A stretch of DNA of 25,074 bases from Bacteroidetes bacterium UBA2322 (lineage in GTDB: Bacteria > Bacteroidota > Bacteroidia > Chitinophagales > UBA2359), in NCBI GenBank assembly GCA_002345145.1, contig DDVC01000235.1, forward strand, positions 1 to 25,074, written 5' to 3'. Of this stretch, positions 14,866 to 23,483 are shown piece after piece. The stretch's first letter is position 1, and the number at the start of each line of letters is the position of its first letter. Both the position numbers and the translations under genes were made by a program. Under the pieces are notes generated by a model, which did not search any database, was not told where the DNA came from, and worked only from the letters and a program-made list of their open reading frames with translations.

Positions 14866-14917
14866 AATGGTAGTTTTTAGTTAAAGGTTAAAAGTAAAAA
14901 ATTGTTTATTATTGGGG

Positions 14918-14947
14918 CAAAGTTAATGTATTTACCTAAAACAACAA
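14918..14947 (-). promoter_or_regulatory. Bacteroidota promoter TTG-N19-TAACTTTG (kbp)
   Basis: On the minus strand TTG (14945-14947) and TAACTTTG (14918-14925) are separated by 19 bp, a full consensus match. The predicted start is about 45 nt ahead of the kbp ATG. Confidence 0.7.
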
Positions 14948-15017
14948 GATAAAGACGCTACAGGCTGAAAAAAGTAACAAAAAAGTAAAAAAACATTGTT
15001 GGCTTGGGTGTAGTAGG

Positions 15018-15638
15018 TTATTTACTTAGCAGGTAGTTTTCGTAGGGCAATCGGGTGGCTATGGAGCGGGCAAGGGTAAACTCATCTACATATTCTAACT
15101 CTCCGCCAAAAGCTATGCCTCGTGCTATGGTGCTTATTTTAACCGGCAGGTCTTTCAGTTTTTTGGAAATGTAAAAAATGGTGGTGTCGCCTTCCATTGT
15201 AGGGCTTAAAGCCATAATCAGTTCTTCTACTTTACCCGTTTTTACCCTTTCTATGAGGGTTTCTATGTTAAGGTTTTCGGGTCCTACGCCGTCTATGGGC
15301 GAAATAACGCCGCCTGTTACATGATATAAGCCGTTGTACTGCCGGGTGTTTTCTATGGCTATTACTTCGCGCAGTCCTTCTACCACGCAAATCAACGCCT
15401 CGTTTCGGGAACGATTAGAGCAGATGTTGCATATTTCTTCATCGGAAACATTGTGGCAGATTTTGCAAAACTTTATATTTTTGCGCATGTTAATAACGGT
15501 TTCTCCAAAACGTTCTACTTCGGTTACGCTTTGCTTGAGCAAGTGCAGTGTGAGCCTTAGAGCTGTTTTTTTACCTATGCCGGGTAGTTTGGTAAACTCG
15601 GCTACTGTTTCTTCTATGTATCGGGAAGGGAAATCCAT
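15018..15638 (-). CDS. recR: recombination mediator protein RecR
   Basis: The 206-residue product has normal RecR length. The N-terminal helix-hairpin-helix is KLPGIGKKTALRLTLHLL. The zinc finger is CKICHNVSDEEICNIC. The Toprim domain starts ICVVEGLREVIAIENTRQYNGLYHVTGG and continues with ISPIDGVGPENLNI. The C-terminal part has ARGIAFGGELEYVDEFTLARSI. With RecO and RecF it loads RecA onto SSB-coated DNA during gap repair. No dnaX or recO lies next to it. It has a strong own promoter and is divergent from the esterase gene. Confidence 0.97.
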   Translation of the reverse strand: MDFPSRYIEETVAEFTKLPGIGKKTALRLTLHLLKQSVTEVERFGETVINMRKNIKFCKICHNVSDEEICNICSNRSRNEALICVVEGLREVIAIENTRQYNGLYHVTGGVISPIDGVGPENLNIETLIERVKTGKVEELIMALSPTMEGDTTIFYISKKLKDLPVKISTIARGIAFGGELEYVDEFTLARSIATRLPYENYLLSK

Positions 15639-15660
15639 ATATTAAGCAAATGTAGCGGCT

Positions 15661-15692
15661 CAAAGTTACGCTATTATTTTTCATCGGAACAA
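15661..15692 (-). promoter_or_regulatory. Bacteroidota promoter TTG-N21-TAACTTTG (recR)
   Basis: On the minus strand TTG (15690-15692) and TAACTTTG (15661-15668) are separated by 21 bp. A second -7-like TACATTTG lies at 15647-15654, eight bases before the ATG, and could give a near-leaderless transcript. Confidence 0.65.
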
Positions 15693-15829
15693 AAGTTAGG
15701 CATTTTTACCGCATGGTTAGGGGTAAATGCGTATTTTAGCACCTTGTTTTGACAATTTAGCCTGTTTTTTCATGGGGCTACCTTTTTTTATTGTTTTCTT
15801 GCAACCATTTCACCACAATAAGTTCAGGT

Positions 15830-18016
15830 ATGAAACAGCGTTTTACCTTAGAGGTTTTAATTTACTTGGTTTTTATGGCTTTTTTGCCGGCTCAGTTATT
15901 GTTGGGTCAGCAGGGTTCTTGTACTAATAACCGCTATAAGGCAGAAATTTTTACGGTTAATAGAACAGAAAACATTCCTTATGGTAATGCGCCGGCGCTG
16001 GTTTACCCGCCTTATGTTTCAGAAAATACCACTTTTAACAAACAATTGGTATTAGACCTTTACCTGCCTAATGCCGATACGCTTACTAAACGACCGGCTA
16101 TAGTAATGGCGTTTGGCGGCGCTTTTTTGCTGGGCTGGAAACAACAACCCCAATTGGTTGATTTTTGTAATGCTATGGCGCGGCGCGGTTATGTGGTGGC
16201 TGCTATTGATTACCGACTTGGTTTTAACCTTGCTAATACCCAAAGCGCTGTAAGAGCGGTGTATAGAGCTGCACAGGATTTAAAGGCTGCGATTCGCTAT
16301 CTTAAACACAATGCTGCCGTTTATGGTATTGATACTAATTATGTGTATGCGGGCGGCAACAGCGCCGGAGGCATAAGCGCTATTCATGCCGCTTATGTGA
16401 GTGAGGTAGAGCGAGCCGCTAATCCGCTAATGGCGGCTACTTATACGGGCGGGTTGTTTAATGCGTGGCCTAACCTTGGCTGTACGGAGTGTTCGGGCAA
16501 TAACTTAGGGCAAGCGCCTTTTAACATTTCGGGTACACCCGATTTGGTCATTAACCTGTGGGGAGCTATTGCCGACCTTAACTTTATTCAATCGCCTACC
16601 GATGCGCCTATTATTTCTTTTCACGGATTGGGCGATAACATTGTTTTGCCCGATGGCGGAGCGCCTTTCAGCTATCCGCTGTTTCCTACCCTTTACGGCT
16701 CAGTTGCCATAGCCCAACGCTGTAACAATGTAGGGGTTTTGAACGAATTGCATACTTTTGATTTTGGGCATGAAGTGTGGATTTTACCCGATGAAGCCCT
16801 GTATATTCAAGAAAAAACTGCCGATTTTTTGTATGACTACCTTAAACCGGCTACGCCTCAAATATCGGGACCTGCTATTGTTTGTGCCGGAAGTATGGCT
16901 ACCTATTCTGTTTCGCCCCATATTAACCATACTTTTTGCTGGCAGGTGCAGGGCGGCGTTATCATATCATCGCCACAAAATACGCATACCATTACCGTGC
17001 AATGGGGCAATACAAGCGGCTCTGTAAGTGTGCGCAAGCTAAACCGAAACCTATATGAAAGTGATGCAGCTACCTATAACGTAAGTGTTACCGCCCCTGT
17101 GATGCCCCAAAATTTGCTCAATACGGTTTTAGGGGTTAACTCGGCTACTATGTTTTGGCAGGGCATGGCGGGTGTGCAGTACGAGGTAAGTTATGCTCTG
17201 GCAGGCTCTGATGAATGGACTACCCTAACTACTACCCTTAGCAGCGCCACCATACAAAACTTGGTTGCCTGTACCCGATATGAGTTTAGGGTGCGCAGTT
17301 TTTGCGGCAGCGCATTTAGTGAGTACAATACCTTATCGTTTACCACTGCTTGCCTCCGCGCTAAGGTTCAACTGTATTTAGAAGGAGCTTTTAACCTTGC
17401 AGCCGGCAGTATGAATACTGCACTGCTTTCTGCCGGTCAAATTCCGGCTGCACAGCCTTTTAATACTGCTCCGTGGAACTACGAGGGCGCTGAATTTTTA
17501 AATGAGTTTCCTGCCGATATGGTGGACTGGGTGCTCATAGAAACCCGAAGCGCTGCTGATTTTACCCTTGTTACCGACCGCTCGGCAGGTATTTTGCTCA
17601 GCAACGGTTTTGTGTGGGGACTTGACGGGCAAGAGGGTGTGCCGCTGCGCAATACGCCTAATGCAGCGCCTTATTATATAGTAGTAAAACACCGAAACCA
17701 CGCCCCTATTATGAGCAAAGTGCCTATACCTATACCCAACCCATTTGCCCATAACTTTACCGCCAACCCGGGGCAAGTATATGGCGTAAACCAATTGATG
17801 CAACTTTCTGATGTTGTTTTTGCCATGCCCGCTGCCGATTATGAGCAAAACGGCATTATTAACTTTGCCGATTTTAATGCCCTGCAACCTTTTCTATCCC
17901 AAACTGCACAGCCCTACTCGGCTTATGACGGCAACTTAGATGGCGTGGTTAATTTGCAAGATTTTGACCTCTTTGCCAAAAATGCCGGACATATTACCAT
18001 TACGCCGATTAGGTAA
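15830..18016 (+). CDS. secreted modular esterase (alpha/beta hydrolase, PKD-like, Fn3, dockerin-like)
   Basis: The 728-residue product starts with a signal peptide (MKQRFTLEVLIYLVFMAFLPAQ). The ATG at 15830 is chosen because the signal peptide starts there. Residues 35-340 are an alpha/beta hydrolase of the carboxylesterase/lipase type: AFGGAFLLGW as oxyanion region, nucleophile Ser178 in GNSAGG, probable acid Asp269 (FHGLGDN) and His314 (DFGHEVW). Residues 343-430 are PKD-like (CWQVQGG...VQWGNTSGSVSV). Residues 432-522 are a fibronectin type III domain (TRYEFRVRSFC). Then a Bacteroidota module (LEGAFN...WNYEGAEF...VDWVLIETR) and a C-terminal pair of dockerin-like calcium loops (DYEQNGIINFAD; DGNLDGVVNLQD). 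No typical type IX secretion tail follows. The substrate is unknown. Confidence 0.85.
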   Translation: MKQRFTLEVLIYLVFMAFLPAQLLLGQQGSCTNNRYKAEIFTVNRTENIPYGNAPALVYPPYVSENTTFNKQLVLDLYLPNADTLTKRPAIVMAFGGAFLLGWKQQPQLVDFCNAMARRGYVVAAIDYRLGFNLANTQSAVRAVYRAAQDLKAAIRYLKHNAAVYGIDTNYVYAGGNSAGGISAIHAAYVSEVERAANPLMAATYTGGLFNAWPNLGCTECSGNNLGQAPFNISGTPDLVINLWGAIADLNFIQSPTDAPIISFHGLGDNIVLPDGGAPFSYPLFPTLYGSVAIAQRCNNVGVLNELHTFDFGHEVWILPDEALYIQEKTADFLYDYLKPATPQISGPAIVCAGSMATYSVSPHINHTFCWQVQGGVIISSPQNTHTITVQWGNTSGSVSVRKLNRNLYESDAATYNVSVTAPVMPQNLLNTVLGVNSATMFWQGMAGVQYEVSYALAGSDEWTTLTTTLSSATIQNLVACTRYEFRVRSFCGSAFSEYNTLSFTTACLRAKVQLYLEGAFNLAAGSMNTALLSAGQIPAAQPFNTAPWNYEGAEFLNEFPADMVDWVLIETRSAADFTLVTDRSAGILLSNGFVWGLDGQEGVPLRNTPNAAPYYIVVKHRNHAPIMSKVPIPIPNPFAHNFTANPGQVYGVNQLMQLSDVVFAMPAADYEQNGIINFADFNALQPFLSQTAQPYSAYDGNLDGVVNLQDFDLFAKNAGHITITPIR

Positions 18017-18135
18017 AATGCCCAACGTTTATTTACCACACAAACAACTTGTTTATCCGCCGGTAAGCCGCCATAAACAGCCTTATTTGGCTGATTAATA
18101 TTTAATTCACTCCACAAATTTCGCACTAACTACCA

Positions 18136-19413
18136 ATGCAAAAACTACCACTACACTGGCAAATTTTACTCTTTATGGGCTTAGGCATTTTGTTTGGCGC
18201 AATAAGCGCCGGGCTTGGCTTTAAAGGGTTTATTGTTGATTGGGTAAAACCCTTTGGCACTATTTTTATTAATGCCCTTAAACTCATAGCCATACCCTTG
18301 GTTATAGCCTCTCTTATAAAAGGCATATCAGACCTTAAAGACATTAGCAGCCTATCGGTTATGGGTTTCCGCACTATAGGCATATTTTTATTTACCACCT
18401 TTTGTGCCATAACCATAGGGCTGTTATTGGTAAACATCATAAAACCCGGCAACCTGATTACCGAAACTACAAGGCAAGATTTGGTAAACTCTTACAGCAA
18501 AGACGCATCGGGAAAAATAGAACTGGCACAAAAACAAAAAGAAGCCGGACCACTTGCCCCTTTGGTTGCCCTTGTTCCCGATAACTTTTTTAAAGCCGCT
18601 ACCGAAAACGGCAATATGCTACAGGTTATTGTATTTGCCTTGTTTTTTGGGGTGGCATTGGTAATGATACCCAAAGAAAAAGCGCAGCCGGTAAAAGATT
18701 TTTTTGAAGGATTTAATGCCGTGGTGCTGAAAATGGTAGATGTAATTATGCTGTTAGCCCCTTATGGGGTATTTGCTTTGCTGGCAGCCTTAGTAGTAGA
18801 GTCGCCAAGTTTTGATTTGTTTAAGGCGCTCATGGGCTATGCCATTTGTGTGCTTTTGGGTTTAGGCATATTGTTATTTGTATTTTACCCCCTATTAGTA
18901 CGCATATTTGGCAAACTCAGTTTGCAACAATTTTTCAGCGGCATGGCTCCCACACAGTTATTGGCATTTTCTACCAGTTCAAGCGCTGCCACCTTGCCGG
19001 TAAACATGGAGCGCACCGTAACTAAATTGGGCGTAGATGATGAAGTAGCCAGTTTTGTACTGCCCGTAGGCGCTACCGTTAATATGGACGGCACCAGTTT
19101 ATACCAAGCAGTAGCGGCAGTATTTATAGCACAGGCATTTGGTATAGAGTTATCCTTATCGGCACAGTTGGGCATTGTATTTACCGCACTGCTTGCCTCT
19201 ATAGGTTCTGCCCCGGTGCCGGGCGCAGGTATGGTAATGCTGGTAATAGTACTGGCGCAGGCAGGCATACCCGAAGCCGGGCTTGCCCTCATCTTAGCTG
19301 TTGACCGACCCTTAGATATGTGCCGCACAGTGGCTAATGTAACCAGCGATGCCACCGTAGCCACCATAGTGGCAAGGTCTTTAAACAAAATAAACCCGCC
19401 CTTGCCCAGTTAA
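18136..19413 (+). CDS. dicarboxylate/amino acid:cation symporter (DAACS/SLC1 family)
   Basis: The 425-residue product is an inner-membrane transporter of the GltP/DctA/GltPh family with about eight membrane segments and two re-entrant hairpins. Diagnostic motifs are STSSSAATLPVN (HP1 serine-rich loop), GATVNMDGTSLYQ (TM7 NMDGT), APVPGAGMVML (HP2) and DRPLDMCRTVANVTSDAT (TM8, which holds the substrate carboxylate). It imports glutamate, aspartate or C4-dicarboxylates with Na+ or H+. In TM8 an Arg (RTVANVTSD) sits where amino-acid carriers usually have it; the ligand cannot be fixed by eye. A small hairpin (CAGCC/GGCTG, 18078-18093) lies in the 119-bp gap upstream. The DUF2024 gene follows after 36 bp. 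Confidence 0.93.
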   Translation: MQKLPLHWQILLFMGLGILFGAISAGLGFKGFIVDWVKPFGTIFINALKLIAIPLVIASLIKGISDLKDISSLSVMGFRTIGIFLFTTFCAITIGLLLVNIIKPGNLITETTRQDLVNSYSKDASGKIELAQKQKEAGPLAPLVALVPDNFFKAATENGNMLQVIVFALFFGVALVMIPKEKAQPVKDFFEGFNAVVLKMVDVIMLLAPYGVFALLAALVVESPSFDLFKALMGYAICVLLGLGILLFVFYPLLVRIFGKLSLQQFFSGMAPTQLLAFSTSSSAATLPVNMERTVTKLGVDDEVASFVLPVGATVNMDGTSLYQAVAAVFIAQAFGIELSLSAQLGIVFTALLASIGSAPVPGAGMVMLVIVLAQAGIPEAGLALILAVDRPLDMCRTVANVTSDATVATIVARSLNKINPPLPS

Positions 19414-19449
19414 AGTGCGTTTACTACTTACCAAAATAAAAAATATCTT

Positions 19450-20097
19450 ATGAAAGTAGTCGTTTGGGATACATACGTGCCAATGCCCTCCGGCAATGTT
19501 TTGAATTTTGACATCATTGTTCCCGATTTTTTGCAAGACTCTAACCTAATACATGGCTTTGGCAATGCCTATTTAGCAGAGCATAAGGGGTTTACCGCCC
19601 AATTGAATACCACTCACTGCCAACGCTGCCACATAGAAGAACCCTCGCCCGATATAATTGCCGCTATACAAAAACAAGGGTATTATATCTTAGAACTCTG
19701 CGAAATACCCCCTATACTACCACCCAATCCTACACGCCGTGAACTCATATTACATCTTCGGGCATTTTTTGAGCCTTATCGGTTTGCCGATTTTAAAGGC
19801 ATCTCTGAACAAGAATTGCAAATTATGGTTAAACAGAACTATTTACCTGCTGTCTATCATCCTATTTCCTGCACCTTTCATGATATGCTGTTGGAAAAAG
19901 CAACATTAAAACAAACCTGCCAAATAACCTTTTTTACCCAAACAAATGAGGTTGATTCCGAAGAATCGATAATCATAGACTTGTTCTCAAAAAACGGTGA
20001 AGAGGTTTTAACACTCCAATCGGGCAATAATATAAGGTTAGACAAAATTGTAGCAGTAAACGGATTATTTGCCCCCACCCATTGCATTACAAAGTAA
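19450..20097 (+). CDS. DUF2024-family protein with extra C-terminal domain
   Basis: The 215-residue product is soluble. Residues 1-88 match DUF2024: MKVVVWDTYVPMPSGNVLNF(D), IHGFGNAYLAEH, C..CHIEEPSPDIIAAI, and QGYYILEL. DUF2024 proteins are normally about 85-90 residues. Here another ~125 residues follow after a PPILPPNPTRREL junction: RAFFEPYRFADFKGISEQELQ, then an alternating strand-rich end (CQITFFTQTNEVDSEESIIIDLF, LDKIVAVNGLF). The C-terminal part matches nothing I know. DUF2024 has no firm function; conserved Cys and His (HCQRCHIEE) could bind a metal. It is likely cotranscribed with the symporter (36-bp gap). Confidence 0.8.
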   Translation: MKVVVWDTYVPMPSGNVLNFDIIVPDFLQDSNLIHGFGNAYLAEHKGFTAQLNTTHCQRCHIEEPSPDIIAAIQKQGYYILELCEIPPILPPNPTRRELILHLRAFFEPYRFADFKGISEQELQIMVKQNYLPAVYHPISCTFHDMLLEKATLKQTCQITFFTQTNEVDSEESIIIDLFSKNGEEVLTLQSGNNIRLDKIVAVNGLFAPTHCITK

Positions 20098-20150
20098 AGC
20101 AACAGCATTTAACCCAATGGCTTACTTGTAATACTTGTTCAATAGTAATA

Positions 20151-20452
20151 ATTTAACATGAGGTTGGGGTTGTGAGCTTGCTCAAAGGCTTACCACAAAA
20201 GGATTTCAAACAGGTGGGGTGATATATTTCGGTGCGCTGCACCTTTTAAAAACCAAACTCGCCATTTTATAGCTGTTGGTGAGTAACACACAAGGGGCAG
20301 CGCCCTTCAATCTTGGTAAAACACCTACAAACCTTGTTCTTAATAGGGTGCAGCGCACTGTAATCTGTTGCCCATTTTATCAAGTGCAGCTAAACCACAC
20401 ACAGGCTTTATAGCTATCGGGCGTTCATTTTAATACCAACCTCACGTTAAAT
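20151..20452. repeat. dispersed hairpin repeat, copy 3, an inverted pair with 17-bp terminal inverted repeats
   Basis: The ends are ATTTAACATGAGGTTGG (20151-20167) and CCAACCTCACGTTAAAT (20436-20452), inverted with one mismatch. Inside the left end, read in reverse complement, it aligns with the right half of copy 1 (AAGGTGCAGCGCACCG, ATATA, GGTAAGCCTTTGAGC, AACCTCATGTTAAAT). The right part carries another core in direct orientation (GGGTGCAGCGCACTGTAATCTG at 20346-20367). A variant core, AAGGGGCAGCGCCCTT, lies in the middle (20291-20306). No coding frame exists. The structure is a two-ended element about 300 bp long, MITE-like in form. Confidence 0.72.
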
Positions 20453-20839
20453 ACTAACAACTACAAAGCAGATTGCGTATCTATAATTTGTTTTATTAGT
20501 CCTAAACTCAAAAAATCAATACTACTAAATAAAATCATAATATTTGCGTCTATTCATGGAGGATTGGGTAATTACAGAGAAACATATTAATTACTTCAAA
20601 CACATATTCGTTGCATACTTTTTTGCGTGTTTAAGACTTTTTTAGGCGTTAAGCAAATGCAAATAATATACCCACTTACTCGTAAAAATCAAATAAAAGT
20701 ACCGTTTTTTTCCAAAATGTACTAAAAAAGGCTGCTTTATCATACATTTGGGGGTTTATGCGTTATTTTTGCAGAAAATTAGATTAAACCAGGTAAAAAA
20801 CCACCTCGGGCGTTCTTAACACTCCTATTTCAGTTTACT
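20453..20839. other. AT-rich upstream region of rfaE1
   Basis: No convincing gene is seen. Two -7 motifs face rfaE1: TACATTTG at 20743-20750 and TATTTTTG at 20764-20771; neither has a clear TTG at -33. A 29-codon frame starting at 20556 (MEDWVITEKHINYFKHIF...) is too short to judge. The rest is unstructured A/T-rich sequence. Confidence 0.45.
20743..20771 (+). promoter_or_regulatory. tandem -7 elements upstream of rfaE1
   Basis: TACATTTG (20743-20750) and TATTTTTG (20764-20771) both match TAnnTTTG on the plus strand, 13 bp apart. They predict start sites roughly 80 and 60 nt before the rfaE1 ATG. No consensus TTG at the -33 distance was found for either. Confidence 0.45.
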
Positions 20840-21841
20840 ATGTCGTCACAAAATACCATTGCAGAAATTTTTGAATCCTTTCAGCACCAGCGCGTTTTGG
20901 TTATTGGAGATGTTATGTTAGACCATTATATATTTGGTAATGTAACCCGCATTTCGCCCGAAGCGCCCATACCCATAGTAGATGTTTACAAGCAGGAGAA
21001 TCGTTTAGGGGGGGCTGCCAATGTAGCTGCCAATTTAAAAGAATTAGGGGCAAAGGTGTTTGTAGCCTCAGTAGTGGGCGATGACCCCGACGGGTACACC
21101 CTTAAAGATACTTTGCAAATGCAGGGCATCAGTTCTCGTTATATCATTTTAGACCAAGAGCGCAAAACTACCGTTAAAAACCGCATCATCAGCAGAAACC
21201 AACAAATGCTTAGGTATGATGTAGAACAACGCAACTCCTTGGAAGAAAATACCGAACTCTTGTTGTTAGACAATATCATAGACATCATCTATACTGAAAG
21301 CCCACAAGTGGTTATTTTGCAAGACTACAACAAAGGCGTACTCACCCCTAAACTGATAGCTAACGTAATTCATAACTGTAGGCAAGCTAAAATTCCGGTA
21401 GCCGTGGACCCAAAATACGATAATTTTTTTGAATATAGAGGCTGCACACTTATAAAGCCCAACCTTACGGAGGCTATAAATGCCCTTGAAATGGATATTA
21501 ACCCCCAAAAAATAGAAACCCTAATAGCTGCCGACAGCCAATTGCGTGCTATTATGCAAAACGATTATACCGTAATTACCCTTTCTGCCAAAGGCATTTT
21601 TATAGCCACTGCCGATGACCACGAAATATGCCCGGCTTATCAGCGCAATATCACCGATGTTTCGGGTGCAGGCGATACCGTATTGAGCCTTTTGGCGTTA
21701 GGGTTAGCTCTTCAGTTAGATATGTTTGCCACCATAGAGCTTGCCAATATAGCAGCCGGTTTGGTTTGTGAACAAGTTGGCGTTGTACCTGTTAATAAAG
21801 AAAGATTGTATAATGAGGCAGTAGCAATGCTGGGCGATTAA
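20840..21841 (+). CDS. rfaE1: D-glycero-beta-D-manno-heptose-7-phosphate kinase (RfaE1)
   Basis: The 333-residue product is a PfkB-family sugar kinase. It matches the N-terminal half of E. coli HldE: VLVIGDVMLDHYIFGNVTRISPEAPIPIV at the start, ENRLGGAANVAANLKELG, KTTVKNRIISRNQQMLRYD, VILQDYNKGVLT, VAVDPKYDNFFEYRG, and the anion-hole/base motif DVSGAGDTV with catalytic Asp279. It phosphorylates heptose-7-phosphate at C1 for ADP-heptose synthesis, which supplies LPS core heptose. The cytidylyltransferase half is missing, so RfaE2 must be elsewhere, as in many Bacteroidota. It follows a long A/T-rich upstream region and may be cotranscribed with the lipoprotein 73 bp downstream. Confidence 0.94.
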   Translation: MSSQNTIAEIFESFQHQRVLVIGDVMLDHYIFGNVTRISPEAPIPIVDVYKQENRLGGAANVAANLKELGAKVFVASVVGDDPDGYTLKDTLQMQGISSRYIILDQERKTTVKNRIISRNQQMLRYDVEQRNSLEENTELLLLDNIIDIIYTESPQVVILQDYNKGVLTPKLIANVIHNCRQAKIPVAVDPKYDNFFEYRGCTLIKPNLTEAINALEMDINPQKIETLIAADSQLRAIMQNDYTVITLSAKGIFIATADDHEICPAYQRNITDVSGAGDTVLSLLALGLALQLDMFATIELANIAAGLVCEQVGVVPVNKERLYNEAVAMLGD

Positions 21842-21914
21842 CCAGCCAAGCCCAAACACCCAACCCAACACATCGCAACCGCTTTTTGTATCACCCACCC
21901 CACCCCTTACCACC

Positions 21915-23063
21915 ATGAAAAAAACATTTTTTATATTACCTGGCATGGCTCTAGTTTTAGGGCTATTCCTTTCGAGCTGTTTTTCTGAAAACAACAAACT
22001 GCTGTTTGATTTTGCAGACGTTGAACCCATTGTAAACCCCATAACCCAAAACCTGACTACCGGCGACCGCATTTACGGCTACATGATTGAAAACAACGGC
22101 ATTGTAGGGTTTGGCGGCGGATATGCGTTTTATACTCCCAATTATTTTGACTCCCTTTATGCCATAGCCAACGGTACGCTTTACGAAAGAGTTGTTTATA
22201 ATGATTTTGAGAACTTAGTAATTTACCCCGAAGCATTTGCTGATTTACAATTAGAAGAAAGCAACAATTACGGCGAAACTTATTACAATAAACTCTTTGT
22301 TTCAAGGTTAGAAAGCCGCACCCAAGGTGCAGTTACCATTAACGGCACCCACACCTTTGATGTGGTTCATTTTTTAAACAAAGACCTTGGCTGGGTTTTT
22401 ACCTACTATACCGCCACACAGGGCGCTTCTGTTTTTCCGTCGGGCTTAAAAGTATATATGGTGGTAAAAGATGCTTTCAATAATATTAACACCTTTAACC
22501 TTGTTTCGGAGTTAAGCCCGGCGTATTCTGCTGCCGATGCCTATTTTGTGAATACTTTTACCGGCTATTTACTTGTAAACAACAGCGCCAATGATTCATT
22601 CCTGCTGGTTACCAACGATGGCGGCTCTACATGGACCGAAACTTATCTTGTTTCCTCCGGCATAAGGCTGAACAAACTGTTTGTACTGCCCAATCAACCC
22701 AACTTCTTGTATGCCTATTCTACAACCAATAAACAAATATATCACTCCTCTAACGGCGGACAAACATGGCAAAGCTATAACCTTACCATTGCCAATAGCG
22801 GCATTAATGACCTTTTTGCTGTTGATACCCAAGTAGCTTTTGCTATTTCTATTGCTTCTAACGATAATATAGCCGCCATTGCCGATGTATATCAAACTAC
22901 TAACGGTGGGCAAAGTTGGCAAAAAATTAACCAAAACCGCATTTATGCCGATAAAATTGATTTCCTCAACCAAACTACCGGTATTGCCACCAGCCGCAAT
23001 GTACTGCAATTAACCGAAGACGGCGGTAAAACATGGCGACCACTTGTTTACCCACTTGAATAA
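21915..23063 (+). CDS. Asp-box (BNR/Ycf48-like) repeat lipoprotein
   Basis: The 382-residue product starts MKKTFFILPGMALVLGLFLSSC, a signal peptide with lipobox LSSC (Cys22). The rest is a beta-propeller marked by Asp-boxes S/T-x-D/N-G-G-x-(T/S)-W: TNDGGSTWTE, SSNGGQTWQS, TTNGGQSWQK and TEDGGKTWRP in the C-terminal half; the N-terminal blades are degenerate. Such proteins resemble Ycf48 and sialidase-type propellers, but the sialidase catalytic Arg triad is not evident, so an enzymatic role is doubtful. It sits at the cell surface or periplasmic face. It lies 73 bp after rfaE1 and is closed by the terminator at 23090. Confidence 0.85.
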   Translation: MKKTFFILPGMALVLGLFLSSCFSENNKLLFDFADVEPIVNPITQNLTTGDRIYGYMIENNGIVGFGGGYAFYTPNYFDSLYAIANGTLYERVVYNDFENLVIYPEAFADLQLEESNNYGETYYNKLFVSRLESRTQGAVTINGTHTFDVVHFLNKDLGWVFTYYTATQGASVFPSGLKVYMVVKDAFNNINTFNLVSELSPAYSAADAYFVNTFTGYLLVNNSANDSFLLVTNDGGSTWTETYLVSSGIRLNKLFVLPNQPNFLYAYSTTNKQIYHSSNGGQTWQSYNLTIANSGINDLFAVDTQVAFAISIASNDNIAAIADVYQTTNGGQSWQKINQNRIYADKIDFLNQTTGIATSRNVLQLTEDGGKTWRPLVYPLE

Positions 23064-23089
23064 TTTAACCCAACTAACTACACAACACA

Positions 23090-23123
23090 AAACCTCAATT
23101 GTTCTTATGAATAATTGAGGTTT
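23090..23123 (+). terminator. rho-independent terminator
   Basis: AAACCTCAATT (23090-23100) and AATTGAGGTTT (23113-23123) form a perfect 11-bp stem with a 12-nt loop. It lies 27 bp after the stop of the Asp-box lipoprotein. The following bases (CTTGTTCTGTTT) are T-rich but not a pure run. Confidence 0.75.
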
Positions 23124-23483
23124 CTTGTTCTGTTTAGGTGCTACTGGTAATTTTGGTATTTTTCTATCGTTCTTTCTTAATTTGCAACCACTTACCCTGT
23201 TTGGGGGCTTTACCTAAATTCTTTCTTTTATACGCAAAAACACTAAGTTCAGAGCAAAGGTGGTTTTATTTGCGTTCTTTGCCTTTAATGTGTTAAGTTA
23301 GCCTGCAATACGCAAAAAACTTGAATCGCAAACAGCGCCTAAGTAGATGCTTTTTCTCATAAAACTCTAACACTAACCAAATATGTTTTAAATAATATTG
23401 TGTTTAAGGCTTTTAACCCAAGCTTGGTTTTGCAGTCATAGTTCATCGTACAATCTATTTTGCAACTCCTAAACCAGTTTTAA
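23124..23483. other. intergenic region upstream of the two secreted-protein genes
   Basis: 360 bp without a supported gene. It has several short CGCAAA/TTTGCG words (23240-23320) of the kind seen in many Bacteroidota intergenic regions, but I cannot define a repeat unit. A near-consensus -7 (CTATTTTG at about 23456-23463) lies close to the start at 23484. No hairpin besides the terminator stands out. Confidence 0.4.

Noticed and set aside
18885..19388. 167-codon minus-strand frame opposite the symporter
   Set aside because: The plus strand encodes unmistakable SLC1-family motifs; the minus frame is a shadow.
20556..20645. 29-codon frame (MEDWVITEKHINYFKHIF...) upstream of rfaE1
   Set aside because: Too short, no ribosome-binding site or conservation evidence; possible gene fragment but unsupported.
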